From contig JACKIB010000007.1 in NCBI GenBank assembly GCA_020638695.1, positions 186,001 through 250,000 on the forward strand: DNA of 64,000 bases, read 5' to 3'. The position numbers were made by a program, and so were the translations under genes. The DNA is from Planctomycetota bacterium. GTDB lineage: Bacteria; Planctomycetota; UBA1135; UBA2386. The notes below the pieces were generated by a model. It was not told the DNA's origin and did no database searches. It saw only the letters and a program-made list of their open reading frames with translations. The first letter of the stretch is position 1. Each line of letters opens with the position of its first letter. Of this stretch, positions 18,073 to 26,976 are shown in pieces.

Positions 18073-18558
18073 ACCGGATCGCTCGCGGCCGAGCGACGGC
18101 CGACAGTAGCGCCACGTCCTCACTTCCCAGGAGATTGGCTTCTCCGTTTTCGCTCGGACAGTGGGGATTGAACACTGCACGCTGCGCGGTTCGGCCGGGG
18201 AAACGCGCGAGCTCATTTGGCCGGCATGGCGATCAGGCTGTGCTCGCGAACTTGCGAAGCAATTACGTGTGCGCTCAGAGGAGCACCGACCGGGTTGCTG
18301 ACGCGTGACCAGTTTCGTGCGGCGCTCGAACTCGAACGAGCCTCGCCACGAGACGACCCGGTCGCTCCTTCCCGCGCCGGTTGCTCGAGTCGGTCGCGCC
18401 AGGGGCCAAAGGGAAGTCGTGGGAGCTCATCCCGCTGGCCCCGGATTGCCCGCGATCATCGCGTACGGTAGCGTCCCGCGGTCGGCGGGTCTTTGCCCAC
18501 CGCAGTTCCGTTGGAGGTGAGTTTGCTCGGCGTCAGGAATTCCAGCGCTTGCACACCG
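18073..18558. other. Intergenic before the integron integrase
   Basis: No coding signature or RNA gene was recognised. The intI frame is open from 18493 but I start the protein at the first ATG. A LexA-type operator, often found before intI in Proteobacteria, could not be identified. Confidence 0.35.
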
Positions 18559-19638
18559 ATGGCCGCGACACGTGCCCGTGCGCCAGTGAGCGGGTTCTGG
18601 TCCGGTTCTCTGGATGGCGTCACCATCCTCTGCGACGGCGACGAAGCGCCTGACCTCCGCAGGCATCCAGCTCCCAGACTCTCCGAGCGAGCGCGGTCCG
18701 CGATGCGTCTGCGCCACTTCAGCCCCCGTACCGAGGAAGCCTACCTCGGCTGGATGCGTCGCTACTACGAGTTCCATGGTCGTCGCGACCCCACCACACT
18801 CGACGCGGAACACGTCACCGCTTCTCTCAACGACTTGGCGACTCACCGTCGCGTCGCGGCCTCCACCCAGAACCAGGCGCTCGCCGCCCTGCTGTTCTTC
18901 TACCGCCACGTGCTCGAGATCGAGCTGCCTTGGCTCGATGATCTGGTCCACGCGAGAGCTCCACAGCGCCTGCCCGTCGTGCTCACGCAAGACGAGGTGC
19001 GCGCCGTGCTCGCCCACCTCGACGGCGTGCCCCACCTCATGACCAAGCTGCTCTACGGGTGCGGACTGCGGCTGCTGGAGTGCTGCCGCCTGCGGGTCAA
19101 GGATGTCGACTTCGGACGCAACCAGATCGCCGTCCGTAGCGGCAAGGGCGACAAGGACCGCGTCACCATGTTGCCGGCTACGGTGAGGTCGGAGTTGATG
19201 ACCCACCTCGAAGCCGTCCACGCCCAGCATGCCCGGGACCTCGCCGATGGAGCAGGTTGGGTCGAGCTGCCCGGAGCACTCGCCAAGAAGCTGCCCTCCG
19301 CCGGTCGCGAGTGGGCCTGGAGCTGGGTGTTCCCGGCCACTCGCATCTACGTGGAGCGCGAGACCGGCCAACGCCGACGCCACCACCTGCACGAGACCGT
19401 CGTGCAGCGGGCCGTCCGGGTCGCCGTCCTCGCTGCGGGTATCAGCAAGCGTGCGACCTGCCACACGTTTCGTCACTCGTTCGCTACGCACCTGCTCGAG
19501 AGTGGGAGTGACATTCGTACCGTGCAGGAACTGCTCGGCCACAAGGACGTGGCCACCACGATGATCTACACGCACGTGCTCAACCGTGGGCCCGCGGGTG
19601 TCCGGTCGCCGGTGGACCGCCTTCTGGAGGATCGATGA
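18559..19638 (+). CDS. intI: Integron integrase (tyrosine recombinase IntI)
   Basis: IntI recombines attI and attC sites to insert and excise gene cassettes. The protein shows the tyrosine-recombinase residues: Arg in YGCGLRLLE, Lys in GKGDKDR, HTFRH, LLGH and the nucleophile Tyr in MIYTHV. The IntI-specific extra segment is present between the conserved boxes (LAKKLPSAGREWAWSWVFPA followed by RRRHHLHE), as is the typical end TTMIYTHVLNRGPAGVRSP; ordinary Xer proteins lack these. The N-terminal SAM-like domain begins around RLRHFSPRTEEAYLGW. ATG 18559 gives 359 aa, about 20-30 longer at the N-terminus than usual; GTG 18586 is an alternative. The gene reads in the same direction as the cassettes, the reverse of class 1 integrons. 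Confidence 0.92.
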   Translation: MAATRARAPVSGFWSGSLDGVTILCDGDEAPDLRRHPAPRLSERARSAMRLRHFSPRTEEAYLGWMRRYYEFHGRRDPTTLDAEHVTASLNDLATHRRVAASTQNQALAALLFFYRHVLEIELPWLDDLVHARAPQRLPVVLTQDEVRAVLAHLDGVPHLMTKLLYGCGLRLLECCRLRVKDVDFGRNQIAVRSGKGDKDRVTMLPATVRSELMTHLEAVHAQHARDLADGAGWVELPGALAKKLPSAGREWAWSWVFPATRIYVERETGQRRRHHLHETVVQRAVRVAVLAAGISKRATCHTFRHSFATHLLESGSDIRTVQELLGHKDVATTMIYTHVLNRGPAGVRSPVDRLLEDR

Positions 19639-19866
19639 GGGGCGCCGGGGAGCTGTCTTGGGCGGCGGGCGAGTCGGGCTCTGTGCGGGTCCTGGTGGTC
19701 GAATGGACTGGTCTGCCTAAGAAATCGCGGCGAGTGGGCGCGTGGTTCGCAGGACGCCGCGAGGGAACGACTTGCGCTCGTGGTTGGCGAGCGGACGCGG
19801 GTGCGATAGGGAGTCCGGGGCGGCGCTTGCTTGGGATTGTGCAGGTCTGTCCAATACCCGTTAGCC
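19639..19866 (+). other. attI-type primary recombination site region
   Basis: Between intI and the first cassette ATG there is no gene. The junction to the first cassette is GTTAGCC at 19860-19866, the same core as several attC sites downstream, so the boundary of the cassette array and the attI crossover are placed here. A cassette promoter is expected in or upstream of this region; only a weak TTGGGA box near 19831 was noticed. Confidence 0.65.
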
Positions 19867-20145
19867 ATGCTAGATCGCTCGGCCCTTCATCCGTGCGCAT
19901 GCTGCGGCTACCTCACACTGAGCGAGCCAGGCCACGACAGCTACGACATCTGCCCGATCTGCTTCTGGGAGGACGATCCAGTCCAGGTCTCCGATCCAGA
20001 GATCCCCGGAGGGGCGAATAGAGTGTCCCTTCGACAGGCCCGGGCCAACTTCGCCGCGTTCGGCGCATGCGAGCGCGACGCGATTCGCCACGTGCGGGCA
20101 CCGCTCCCAGACGAGCCGCGAGCACAAGGCCGACGCGATGTGTAG
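19867..20145 (+). CDS. Cassette 1: cysteine-rich CPCC-type protein
   Basis: The 92-aa protein contains CACCGYLTLSEPGHDSYDIC-PICFWEDD, a close match to the cysteine-rich CPCC family (small proteins with two CxxC pairs, probably zinc-binding). Their role is unknown; they are frequent in integron cassettes and accessory regions. The ATG at 19867 follows directly after the attI core, so the start codon almost touches the recombination point and translation may depend on a cassette-array transcript. It is followed at three bases by attC1. Confidence 0.8.
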   Translation: MLDRSALHPCACCGYLTLSEPGHDSYDICPICFWEDDPVQVSDPEIPGGANRVSLRQARANFAAFGACERDAIRHVRAPLPDEPRAQGRRDV

Positions 20146-20148
20146 GAT

Positions 20149-20211
20149 GGCTAACTACACGCAGGAGCTGACGGCGCTTCGCGCCGCAGCTCAGCGTGAT
20201 GGACGTTAGGC
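20149..20211 (+). other. attC site 1 (63 bp)
   Basis: The site runs from R'' GGCTAAC (20149-20155) to R' GTTAGGC (20205-20211). Between them is an imperfect palindrome, AGCTG-A-CGGCGC-TTC-GCGCCG-CAGCT, with one unpaired A that fits the extrahelical base needed for strand choice by IntI. Confidence 0.9.
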
Positions 20212-20224
20212 AGAAGACTCAGGC

Positions 20225-20575
20225 ATGATCGAGATCCACGAGTCAGACCTGATCGAGTTCTTCGGCGTTTCACCTGAGCCGGAACCGCAGGATGAGCGCG
20301 AGTTCTTCGCAGCGCCGCTGTTCATCAAGCGTGTTGACGGACTTGAGCTGCGGGTCTCGATCTCCGCTCACTTTCGCGACCTCCGTCTCGACCTACGCAA
20401 GGTTGGGCAGAAGGCCATGGTATTCGAACTCGTGGTTCCGGGGATCCGTTCCGTGGCCATCGAGCGATGCGGTGGCCGCCAGATGCTCCGGGTCACGTCC
20501 GAAGCACACGGCATCGTGGAGTTGGCCGTCGAGCCAAGCATCGAGATCCACTGCGATGGTAGTATCTCTGCCTAA
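20225..20575 (+). CDS. Cassette 2: unknown protein, 116 aa
   Basis: I do not recognise the family. The protein starts MIEIHESDLIEFFGV, is soluble, acidic at the N-terminus and predicted as mostly beta with no signal peptide. Near the C-terminus it has RVTSEAHGIVELAVEP, which could be a small beta-sandwich. The TAA stop (20573-20575) lies inside the R'' box GCCTAAC of attC2, so the recombination site provides the stop codon. The start ATG is 13 bases after attC1. Confidence 0.75.
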   Translation: MIEIHESDLIEFFGVSPEPEPQDEREFFAAPLFIKRVDGLELRVSISAHFRDLRLDLRKVGQKAMVFELVVPGIRSVAIERCGGRQMLRVTSEAHGIVELAVEPSIEIHCDGSISA

Positions 20576-20632
20576 CTCGCCGCAGCAGCCGACGGCGCTT
20601 CGCGCCGCGGCTGAGCGGCCGATCCGTTGGGT
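20570..20632 (+). other. attC site 2 (63 bp)
   Basis: R'' is GCCTAAC (20570-20576), R' is GTTGGGT (20626-20632). The centre is GACGGCGCTTCGCGCCG flanked by CAGCCG and CGGCTG arms, nearly the same as in attC1 and attC3. Confidence 0.9.
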
Positions 20633-20644
20633 GGACGTGCCCGG

Positions 20645-21151
20645 ATGAGCGCGACCTTCGAACAAGTTGGACATGATCGAAGCTCGGGGCGCGACCTCTG
20701 CCTGTACGTTTCCAGCCCGGCGTCCCTGAGTGCCTTTCGAGCGCCTTCCCCGCACTTTGTCTGCTTGTTGGTCTGGGATTCGCTTGAGGAGAGCGTCGAG
20801 ACCGTGTCGCACATAGCCGAGCAAGTGCTTGCGTCCGGTTGCGTATACCTTTGTGCGTGGGGTCCCGGATGCGAGCGTGTTCACGACATCTTCGACGAGA
20901 TCCTCGTTGGCAAGGATCCGGACCCCGCGGACGACTCCGTCGTGATGACGACATGGCACGCGGACGAGTCGCTTGAGGACGCGCTCTGGTTCTTCTTGCG
21001 CAGCACCTCTCCCGATGAGCGCTACGAGGATTCGTGCCGATCGAGTGTCGTCATCGTTCTTGGCGGCGCTGCCGACCACGCCGTCGTTGTGCGACACGCG
21101 TTGGCGCAACCGACAGACTTCGCTCGGAGGGTGGAGGATGCCGGCGGCTAG
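20645..21151 (+). CDS. Cassette 3: unknown protein, 168 aa
   Basis: The soluble protein has a conserved-looking core: FVCLLVWDS near residue 40, VLASGCVYLCAWGPGCERVHDIFDE near 65, then VVMTTWHADESLEDALWFFL and a hydrophobic strand VVIVLGG. The alternation suggests an alpha/beta fold, and similar proteins occur as cassette or accessory genes, but I cannot name a function. ATG 20645 is preferred to an in-frame TTG at 20627 that lies inside attC2. The stop is six bases before attC3. Confidence 0.72.
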   Translation: MSATFEQVGHDRSSGRDLCLYVSSPASLSAFRAPSPHFVCLLVWDSLEESVETVSHIAEQVLASGCVYLCAWGPGCERVHDIFDEILVGKDPDPADDSVVMTTWHADESLEDALWFFLRSTSPDERYEDSCRSSVVIVLGGAADHAVVVRHALAQPTDFARRVEDAGG

Positions 21152-21157
21152 AATGCC

Positions 21158-21220
21158 ACCCAACCAGCCGATGCAGCCGACGGCGCTTCGCGCCGCGGCT
21201 GATCGCCATGGACGTTGGAC
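21158..21220 (+). other. attC site 3 (63 bp)
   Basis: R'' is ACCCAAC (21158-21164), R' is GTTGGAC (21214-21220). The centre has the same GACGGCGCTTCGCGCCG stem-loop as attC1 and attC2. Confidence 0.9.
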
Positions 21221-21229
21221 AGACGCCGC

Positions 21230-21679
21230 GTGAACACCCACGACGCAAAGCACGAGTTCGTCAGCTTCGTGGGTGCGCGAGGCGCAAAGGTAGCCTCGAT
21301 GACTCCGGGCTCCGCCGTTGAGGCGATGGTGTCGTTCTATCGCGATGTCCGTGCGGAGGACTGCGACATGGAGTCCTCCGGCGACATGCTCCTGTTTCAA
21401 TGGGGCACCTACGACTGGGGTGATGGTCCGAAGTTCGAGTTCGACATCACACGCCAGTTGTGCCGAAGCGGCGAGGACGAGGACATCTGGCAGCTCCACC
21501 TCACGTTCAGGCTCGAGCCGACCGACGATCTCCGCTCGCTGGGCGACGGCCACAAGTGGTGTCACTCGATCAGCGAACTCGACGAGTTCACGCAGTTCGT
21601 TCGTTCGACTCGCGCCTTCCAGCACGTTGAGACCAGGATCGACGAGAGCCCGGGTCTCGACTACGAGTGCGCAGGATGA
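21230..21679 (+). CDS. Cassette 4: unknown protein, 149 aa
   Basis: The small soluble protein has aromatic/acidic strands (MLLFQWGTYDWGDGPKFEFD; IWQLHLTFRL) and the end CHSISELDEFTQFVRSTRAF. It resembles the many single-domain unknown proteins found in cassettes, and I recognise no catalytic motif. GTG 21230 is used as start because the earlier in-frame TTG at 21215 lies within attC3. The stop is followed after six bases by attC4. Confidence 0.72.
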   Translation: MNTHDAKHEFVSFVGARGAKVASMTPGSAVEAMVSFYRDVRAEDCDMESSGDMLLFQWGTYDWGDGPKFEFDITRQLCRSGEDEDIWQLHLTFRLEPTDDLRSLGDGHKWCHSISELDEFTQFVRSTRAFQHVETRIDESPGLDYECAG

Positions 21680-21685
21680 CATGCT

Positions 21686-21747
21686 GTCCAACAAGCCGCA
21701 GCAGCTGACCGCGCCTCGCGCGGCAGCTGAGCGGCACGACGTTAGCC
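21686..21747 (+). other. attC site 4 (62 bp)
   Basis: R'' is GTCCAAC (21686-21692), R' is GTTAGCC (21741-21747). The central stem GACCGCGCCTCGCGCGG differs slightly from attC1-3. This is the last intact attC before the foreign insert. Confidence 0.88.
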
Positions 21748-21814
21748 AGCCTTGGTCGACGCAGCCGCATGGGCGCTTCACGATCCACGACGTCGTGCTA
21801 GCTAGGATGATGCG

Positions 21815-21872
21815 ATGACCGACAACGTGCGCACACCGCCGCCCGGGTTCGATGACCTCCCCGTCGAGGGAG
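21815..21872 (+). pseudogene. Possible truncated cassette 5 ORF
   Basis: ATG 21815 opens MTDNVRTPPPGFDDLPVE and then the sequence turns into IS91-like transposase in another frame. The first residues resemble the start of small antitoxins of the addiction-module type, but the stretch is too short to be sure. It sits 67 bases after attC4, where a cassette gene would start, so the IS91-like element probably cut a cassette here. Confidence 0.3.
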
Positions 21873-22518
21873 GTACCGGTCCGCCAGTGGGTGCTGAGTC
21901 TCCCCCACGGCGTGCGCTTCCTCCTGGCCCGACACCCCGACCTGTGCCGGGAGGTCCGCGGCATCTTCGCTCGCGCGATCCACTCCTTCTACATCCGGCG
22001 CGCCAAGGCGGCCGGCCGGCCCGACGGCCGCTGCGGGTCGGTGATCCAGGTGCAGCGGTTCGACTCGGCGATCCGGTTGGATGTCCATTTCCACGGGCTG
22101 TTCCTCGACGGGGTCTACACGGGAGTCGGCGCCCTGAGGCAACCACTGACCTTCCACGCTGCGCGCCACCTCGAGGACGGGGACGTCCGTTGGATGGTCC
22201 GCCACATCCGCTCGCTCGTCTTCGGCCACCTCCACCGCCGCGGCTTTCTCGACGAACATGCCGCCCTCAGCGACGAGTCCGGGGATGACCTCGACGAGAT
22301 GGCGACCCACCACGCCGCGGCCGTGCAGGGGTTGATCCCCTTCGGCCGGCGCTCGGGGCAGACCGTGCTCCTGTTCGGCGATGCGGTCCCGGATCGCCGG
22401 CCGTGACCCGCGAAGAAGCTCTGTGCCGATCATGAAGGCTACTCACTGCACGCCGCGATCCGGGTCGGCGCGGGCAGGACGGTAACGGCGCGGCTGCTCA
22501 ATGCGAGAGCCACACCCT
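21873..22518 (+). pseudogene. IS91-like transposase fragment, middle part
   Basis: The frame reads VRQWVLSLPHGVRFLLARHP, REVRGIFARAIHSFYIRRAK and VIQVQRFDSAIRLDVHFHGLFLDGVY, which are hallmark blocks of IS91-family (rolling-circle, Y2) transposases. An in-frame TGA at 22404-22406 interrupts it, after which LCADHEGYSLHAAIRV, another IS91 block, follows to a TAG at 22516-22518. The N-terminal zinc-binding part and the C-terminal part are missing. The C-terminal part of such a transposase is found on the opposite strand at 32018-32362. Confidence 0.85.
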
Positions 22519-22924
22519 AGGCACCGGTGCGTAGCCTGATCGGGTCGAGGATCGGTCCGTTCCGCACTCCGACCTGGCGTGCGCCGCCCGCTCCCCACGA
22601 CCGGGCCTGCCATCGTGAAATACGTGCCCGGCTCGCGCCCGAACCTGGCGTACTCTGCGCCTCGGACCCAGATTCGTCGCTTGTCGCATCGAGCGCACGA
22701 AGCAACCCGGCATGCACCTCTCGCTCGACAGCTGCCGTCTGTTCGGCGATGACCCTCTCGGTCTCCGCGTAGTTCACTGTGCGACCGCCGCTGTTCGACC
22801 CCGCCACCGCCACCATGGTGTTCACCAGGCTCTGCATCGACTCGGCGAGTTGTTTGTGTTCAACTGGCACCTTCACGAGGACGTACTCTCGTGCGGCGCC
22901 CCTCCCAGGACGCTTGGTTTGCAT
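22517..22924 (-). CDS. Unknown small helical protein in the foreign block
   Basis: The 135-aa protein starts MQTKRPGRGAAREYVLVKVP and has a helical stretch AETERVIAEQTAAVEREVHA near residue 55, which vaguely recalls the N-terminal helices of ISKra4-type transposases; this is a weak resemblance and no function is assigned. The C-terminal 50 residues are low-complexity and basic. Its stop lies right at the end of the IS91-like fragment, so the C-terminus may be artificial. It is the last gene of the minus-strand set. Confidence 0.45.
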   Translation of the reverse strand: MQTKRPGRGAAREYVLVKVPVEHKQLAESMQSLVNTMVAVAGSNSGGRTVNYAETERVIAEQTAAVEREVHAGLLRALDATSDESGSEAQSTPGSGASRARISRWQARSWGAGGARQVGVRNGPILDPIRLRTGA

Positions 22925-22956
22925 CCTGCATCCGATAGGGAGGGGCGCACGTTTGT

Positions 22957-22983
22957 ACAAGTACTTTTTACACAAATACTTGT
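22957..22983 (-). promoter_or_regulatory. Inverted repeat upstream of the small helical gene
   Basis: ACAAGTA and TACTTGT (7 bp each) are separated by 13 A/T-rich bases, 33 bases upstream of the ATG at 22924. In an otherwise GC-rich genome this AT-rich dyad stands out as a possible operator or promoter. Confidence 0.35.
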
Positions 22984-23087
22984 GCTCGGATCGTCAGGAT
23001 GGCACAAGCGCTGCCACCCCGGCGTCAGCCTTGCTCAATGTGGGGGAGCCACACCCGACGAGATGGTCGCTACCGAGTGCTCCGACC

Positions 23088-23591
23088 CTACTTTCCTCTT
23101 GTCGTAAACACCGCAGCGCCCTTGTCATCCACTACCTCGACAAAAGCTCGGTCTTTGACTGTTTCTGCACTCACAGCCTGACTAACCGCCTGCATCACGA
23201 CGCGAAGAATCTGCGAGTCCCAGACGCCCATGTGACATCCGCGCGCTGATGATCCGATATTCACGTGATAATCGCTGCTTCTCCCAATGTTCGCTGCTAC
23301 ACCTTCCCGGTCCAAGTCGATATGAAATCCGGTTCGTCCATCAGCATCTCGCAGCGTGACCGAAACCTTTTGGTCCTGCACGACGCCGCGCATTCGCACA
23401 ACCCCCTTTACGTCGGAGAATGTAATTGACGTCGGAGTAATAACACAACGCTCTCCATACCTCCCGCGCAGACTAACACTTTCTGTGTCGTTCAAAGTGG
23501 ACCCTGCTCCTTGCGATACGTCAGAATGTGGGCTCAAGCAAGAGCCGCACAACAAGACGGAGCACGCGAGTTTGATGTGTGTCTTGTGCAT
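23088..23591 (-). CDS. Probable lipoprotein of the foreign block, unknown function
   Basis: The 167-aa protein has a signal peptide ending in a lipobox-like LLCGSC (cysteine near residue 17). The mature part is beta-rich (VSLRGRYGERCVITPTSITF, VSVTLRDADGRTGFHIDLD) and repeats short strands separated by Gly/Asp turns. I recognise no family. Base composition is clearly less GC-rich than the chromosome around it, a sign of transfer. ATG 23591 is chosen for the leader. It lies 24 bases downstream of the Cys/Gly-rich gene in the same direction. Confidence 0.6.
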   Translation of the reverse strand: MHKTHIKLACSVLLCGSCLSPHSDVSQGAGSTLNDTESVSLRGRYGERCVITPTSITFSDVKGVVRMRGVVQDQKVSVTLRDADGRTGFHIDLDREGVAANIGRSSDYHVNIGSSARGCHMGVWDSQILRVVMQAVSQAVSAETVKDRAFVEVVDDKGAAVFTTRGK

Positions 23592-23615
23592 GAGAAACTG
23601 GATAATCCGGAGCAA

Positions 23616-24888
23616 CTATGGGTATCTTGGATTGGGCAGCGACAAGTACTCCCAGTCCATAGGATATACTCCTCCGGTGTTAAAGGCGCCCAACATAAAT
23701 ACTTCCACCAAGATACGTCTTACTAGCGTGCGCCCCGGTGGGCATCCTGACGTGACTCGCACTTCAATCAACAACTTCCAATTTGTACCCTTGCCTTTCG
23801 CGAATCTCTGCGGAAGAGAGGGGAAATCGGGAATGTCGAACGTCGTTTTTTCGCACTTACCCGTGTTCACGTTCCAGGCCCCCATCGTGGTGTTGGGGTT
23901 GCGATCTTGTTTTGCTTCGGGAGTATTGGCGGAGTCAAGCGGCACCCCGGCTTTCACGCCAATACTTGGCAGGTCTATATTGGAAGTCTCTATGTACTGT
24001 AGCTTGCAATTGAGGAATGGAAGTCCCTTACCTTTCGCTTCCAAGACTACCTTCCACTTGAATTTTGGTCCCTACAGCCATCCCGCCGACGGCACGATAT
24101 TGCAGCATTACGGGCGTGTTAGCGATCCTAGCCATCAATTCTGGGGGCGTATTGGGTGACGCGTCTTGCTTGGGTGGTTTGCCAGTGCCATCAACTAGTT
24201 TCAAGGAAACGACTTCACAGCAACATCCTGTGGTGCGCGGTGGTGGACACTTCTTCGAAGTACTGGTGTTCGTCCCATTGCCAAAACCAGTATACGGCAG
24301 GCCCGGGAATCCGCCGCCAGACATCGAAGCCCCCGTCAAGCCTGACATCATTGCACCAAAGCCGGTAGTGCCCACGAACGAGTGACTAGGGCCCGCTGCC
24401 CCCAGCGCAGCAGTATCCCAAGTCTCTGAGTAGGCGTACTTATCTCCTGCTCCCCCCTTGCAAACGCCTGCGGTGCACGCACCACAACACGACGAAGCCC
24501 GGCCGGAGAATGTACCCCCAGCACTTGCCGAATCCCATACGGAAGAACCAGCTGCAACATCGGCTGAACCAAACTGAGCCTGCGGCCGTGCTTCCCCTGC
24601 ACTCCGCCAACCTCCACCACGCGGAGGTTTCTCAACGCCTCCATCAGGCGTCTTCGGGCCTTCTATCACCGGCGGGAGCGTGTCGGTTGGCTTGCGATAC
24701 CCTCCTCCACCCGGAGTAATCGGCCCTGGCCGGGTTGGCCCGCCTGTAGTTCGTCCGCCCCCGCCCCGGGGGGGGTCCCAGGAGTCTCAACACCTCGGGT
24801 ACTCCCAAGGACCCCGGGGCGGGAACATTCCCCCAGTGTCATAGCCGGGGTACCCACACCCACCCGGGAAGCTACCGAACACGTCCAC
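23616..24888 (-). pseudogene. Cys/Gly-rich secreted-type protein, frame broken twice
   Basis: From GTG 24888, preceded by GGAGGG, the frame reads FPGGCGYPGYDTGGMFPP and meets a TGA at 24787-24789, continues in the same frame as a Pro/Gly-rich stretch, and carries unusual cysteine clusters SSCCGACTAGVCKGG and TTGCCCEVVSLKL. At about 24045-24075 the frame must shift by one base: GTKIQVEG in one frame becomes KFKWKVVLEAKGKGLPFLNC in the other, next to an AAAA run. The rest (to 23616) is a beta-rich domain with KLLIEVRVTSG. Repaired, the protein would be about 424 aa. Function unknown; whether the breaks are real or sequence errors cannot be told. Confidence 0.55.
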
Positions 24889-24905
24889 TCGTATGCTTCC
24901 CTCCT

Positions 24906-25304
24906 CTAGGTCTTCGTTCCGTCCGCGTCGTCGAAGAACACCGCCGGGAACAGCCGCAGTAACAGCCACTCGCCATCAGTGTCGCCGCCCACGACGCACT
25001 TCCAGCGAACGAGCTCATCGAGCCCGAACGGCGTGCCCGACGTCACCGATTGGATCAGAAGCTCGGAGAACTGAGCGGTTCCATCCGTGATCACGATGCT
25101 CACGCCGCTGATCACGCTTCCGTCACCCGTCGTCTCCGAGTCCTTCGTGTAGATCGTGAACGTCGCCTCGACGGAACTGCCACTGGCGGGGCTGGTGTCT
25201 ACCTTCTCGATCCGGAAGATCAGGTTGTCGCCCTCGCGGGGGATCCACGGGCCGTAGATGCTGTCGCCCTTGAAGAAGCGAGTTCCGGGAAGATCCATGT
25301 CCAT
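24906..25304 (-). CDS. Small beta-rich protein, paralogue of the interrupted neighbour
   Basis: The 132-aa protein starts MDMDLPGTRFFKGDSIYGPW and has the pattern GPWIPREGDNLIFRIEKVD-SGSSVEATFTIYTKD. The interrupted upstream gene has SPWFPREADNAIFTFETID-SGSLTVDVYHKN at the same place, so the two are paralogues. Both lack a leader and could be subunits of a surface or particle structure, but this is inference. ATG 25304 has GAGGAG five bases upstream, one of the best ribosome sites in the window. The gene lies 6 bases after the end of its paralogue. Confidence 0.7.
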   Translation of the reverse strand: MDMDLPGTRFFKGDSIYGPWIPREGDNLIFRIEKVDTSPASGSSVEATFTIYTKDSETTGDGSVISGVSIVITDGTAQFSELLIQSVTSGTPFGLDELVRWKCVVGGDTDGEWLLLRLFPAVFFDDADGTKT

Positions 25305-25369
25305 TTCTCCTCAGGCAACCGCCGTGTTGAACCAGGTAGGGTGAAGCATCCGGAAGATCACCCATCCCC

Positions 25370-26976
25370 CAATGCCGTTAGCCTCCCAGTCTGCACCTGA
25401 TCGGCGCTGTGAGAATCTCGCGCGAGAGCGTCCCCGAGCGCGGTTCCTCGAGCGTCGCGCGAGTCGTGGCGAACAACGCGACCTGACGGTCTGTCGAAAT
25501 GCTGCCAAACAAGGTCAGGTTGCCAGCAATCGATTCTCGGTTGTGCAAACAAGCAGGTGTCTGCTGGAGTGCGCGGTGTCGCAAGCTGTATGATCTGGGT
25601 CGGTCAATCAATGCGCGGTCACTCGCGCATTTTTTGTTCTGAAAAAGAGGCGGTTCTCACCATGGCTGGCACACAAGCTAGCTCAAATTCGGTCTGACGG
25701 AATCACGATTCCTCGTGCACACAAGTTTCTCTCTGGCTTGCTCCGCGAGCTAGACATCGAGGATGTCCGCGTTGGCGATCGCGATTTCAGTCGCTGCGTG
25801 CACTCAGCCCAGAACTTCTGATCGCGATCCTGCTGTTCATGGCAGGCGACGCAACCGTCGCGGCTACCGGCATCTCCTGAACACCTTTTGGGATCAGGCC
25901 ACGGACTTCGAGATCGATCTTCCCTCGACGAAGCCAGTGACCGCCGCCCGTTCTGCACGGCACGCACGGGAGAAGGTCGCTCCCGAGTTTCTGCGCTCGC
26001 TGGTGCATGCCGTCTGGCAGAAGATGTTGGATGACTTCCCGGACGCGTCCTCGTTCCGTGGTCGGCACGTGTGCGCAGTCGACGGATGCAAGATCAACGT
26101 CAAGCGGAGTCCCGAGCTGGATCGCGAGTTCGGTCGCCCTTCCGGTGCCTATGTGCCGCAGGTGCTCATGAGCGCGCTGGTCAACGTCTGTAGTCGCACA
26201 CCCCGTCGACGCCGTCCGGGGACACGCTTCGTGCGAGCGGTCGATTCTGCTCGAGGAGCATCTTCAGTTCCTCAGCCCCGGCGACATCCTCGTGCTCGAT
26301 CGTGGCTACCCATCGCATGAGATGATCTGAGCCCTCCTCGACGCGCGGGTCGACTTCCTGGTTCGGACGCCGGTGAGTTCGACGTTCCCCGCGATCGCGG
26401 AGTTTCTTGCCACCGAAGCGAACGACGCAGTCGTCTACTTGACCTGCCTGGAAAGCGAGTTGCCAGGCTCAGAGGTCAAGCTGCGAGCTATCAGGACTCA
26501 GGGGACCGGACGGCCCAGCCGTGTTCCTCACGTCGCTTGCTCGGGAGTGGTCTTTAAGTACCTCACCCAACTCTACAAGCTCCGTTGGGAGTCGGAGGAA
26601 CTCTACAAGACTCTCAAGTCTGACTACCTGGACCCGAGGCAGTTCCACTCGCACAAGGCACAAGTGTGCGCCAGGAAATCTGCGCCACGATGCTCTTCTG
26701 GGAATCTGCGCTACCCTCATGGCCGCTGCGGCTGAGGTTCACGATTCCCCGCTGCACGAGATCTCGCAGAAGGGCGCGGTCCTGTGTTTCGGCCAACACC
26801 TCGTTCGTCTGTTCCGAGCCGACTCAGATTCGGGCAGCTCACGTTGTCCAACTCTACTCCACAGAATCGCCAGATCACGCGACAAGCGCCGTCCTCACCG
26901 TTCCGCCCCGCGCGTCTCGAACAAGCCACGCTCAAAGTGGACCCCTACGGGACAGAAGGGGACGCTAACGGCATTG
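25370..26976 (+). mobile_element. IS4-family-like element, copy A (1607 bp)
   Basis: The element is bounded by perfect 13-bp inverted repeats CAATGCCGTTAGC / GCTAACGGCATTG and flanked by the 9-bp direct repeat CCCATCCCC (25361-25369 and 26977-26985). Size, terminal repeats and duplication length fit the IS4 family. It is inserted in a small beta-rich protein gene and oriented opposite to copy B. Confidence 0.88.
25655..26965 (+). pseudogene. IS4-type transposase, copy A, multiple frameshifts
   Basis: Pieces of one DDE transposase appear in all three frames: IRSDGITIPRAHKFLSGLL, RRGYRHLLNTFWDQATDFEI, VCAVDGCKINVKRSPELDRE, VLDRGYPS-like, and YKLRWESEELYKTLK. The last is the Y(2)R(3)E(6)K signature of IS4 transposases, at about 26574-26618. 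Compared with copy B most differences are one- to three-base indels at short runs. No intact frame remains, so this copy cannot make transposase as written. Confidence 0.8.

Noticed and set aside
18140..18180. T-loop-like GTTCAATCC on the minus strand suggesting a tRNA end
   Set aside because: The stem around it does not pair with a seven-base loop and no acceptor or anticodon arms are present.
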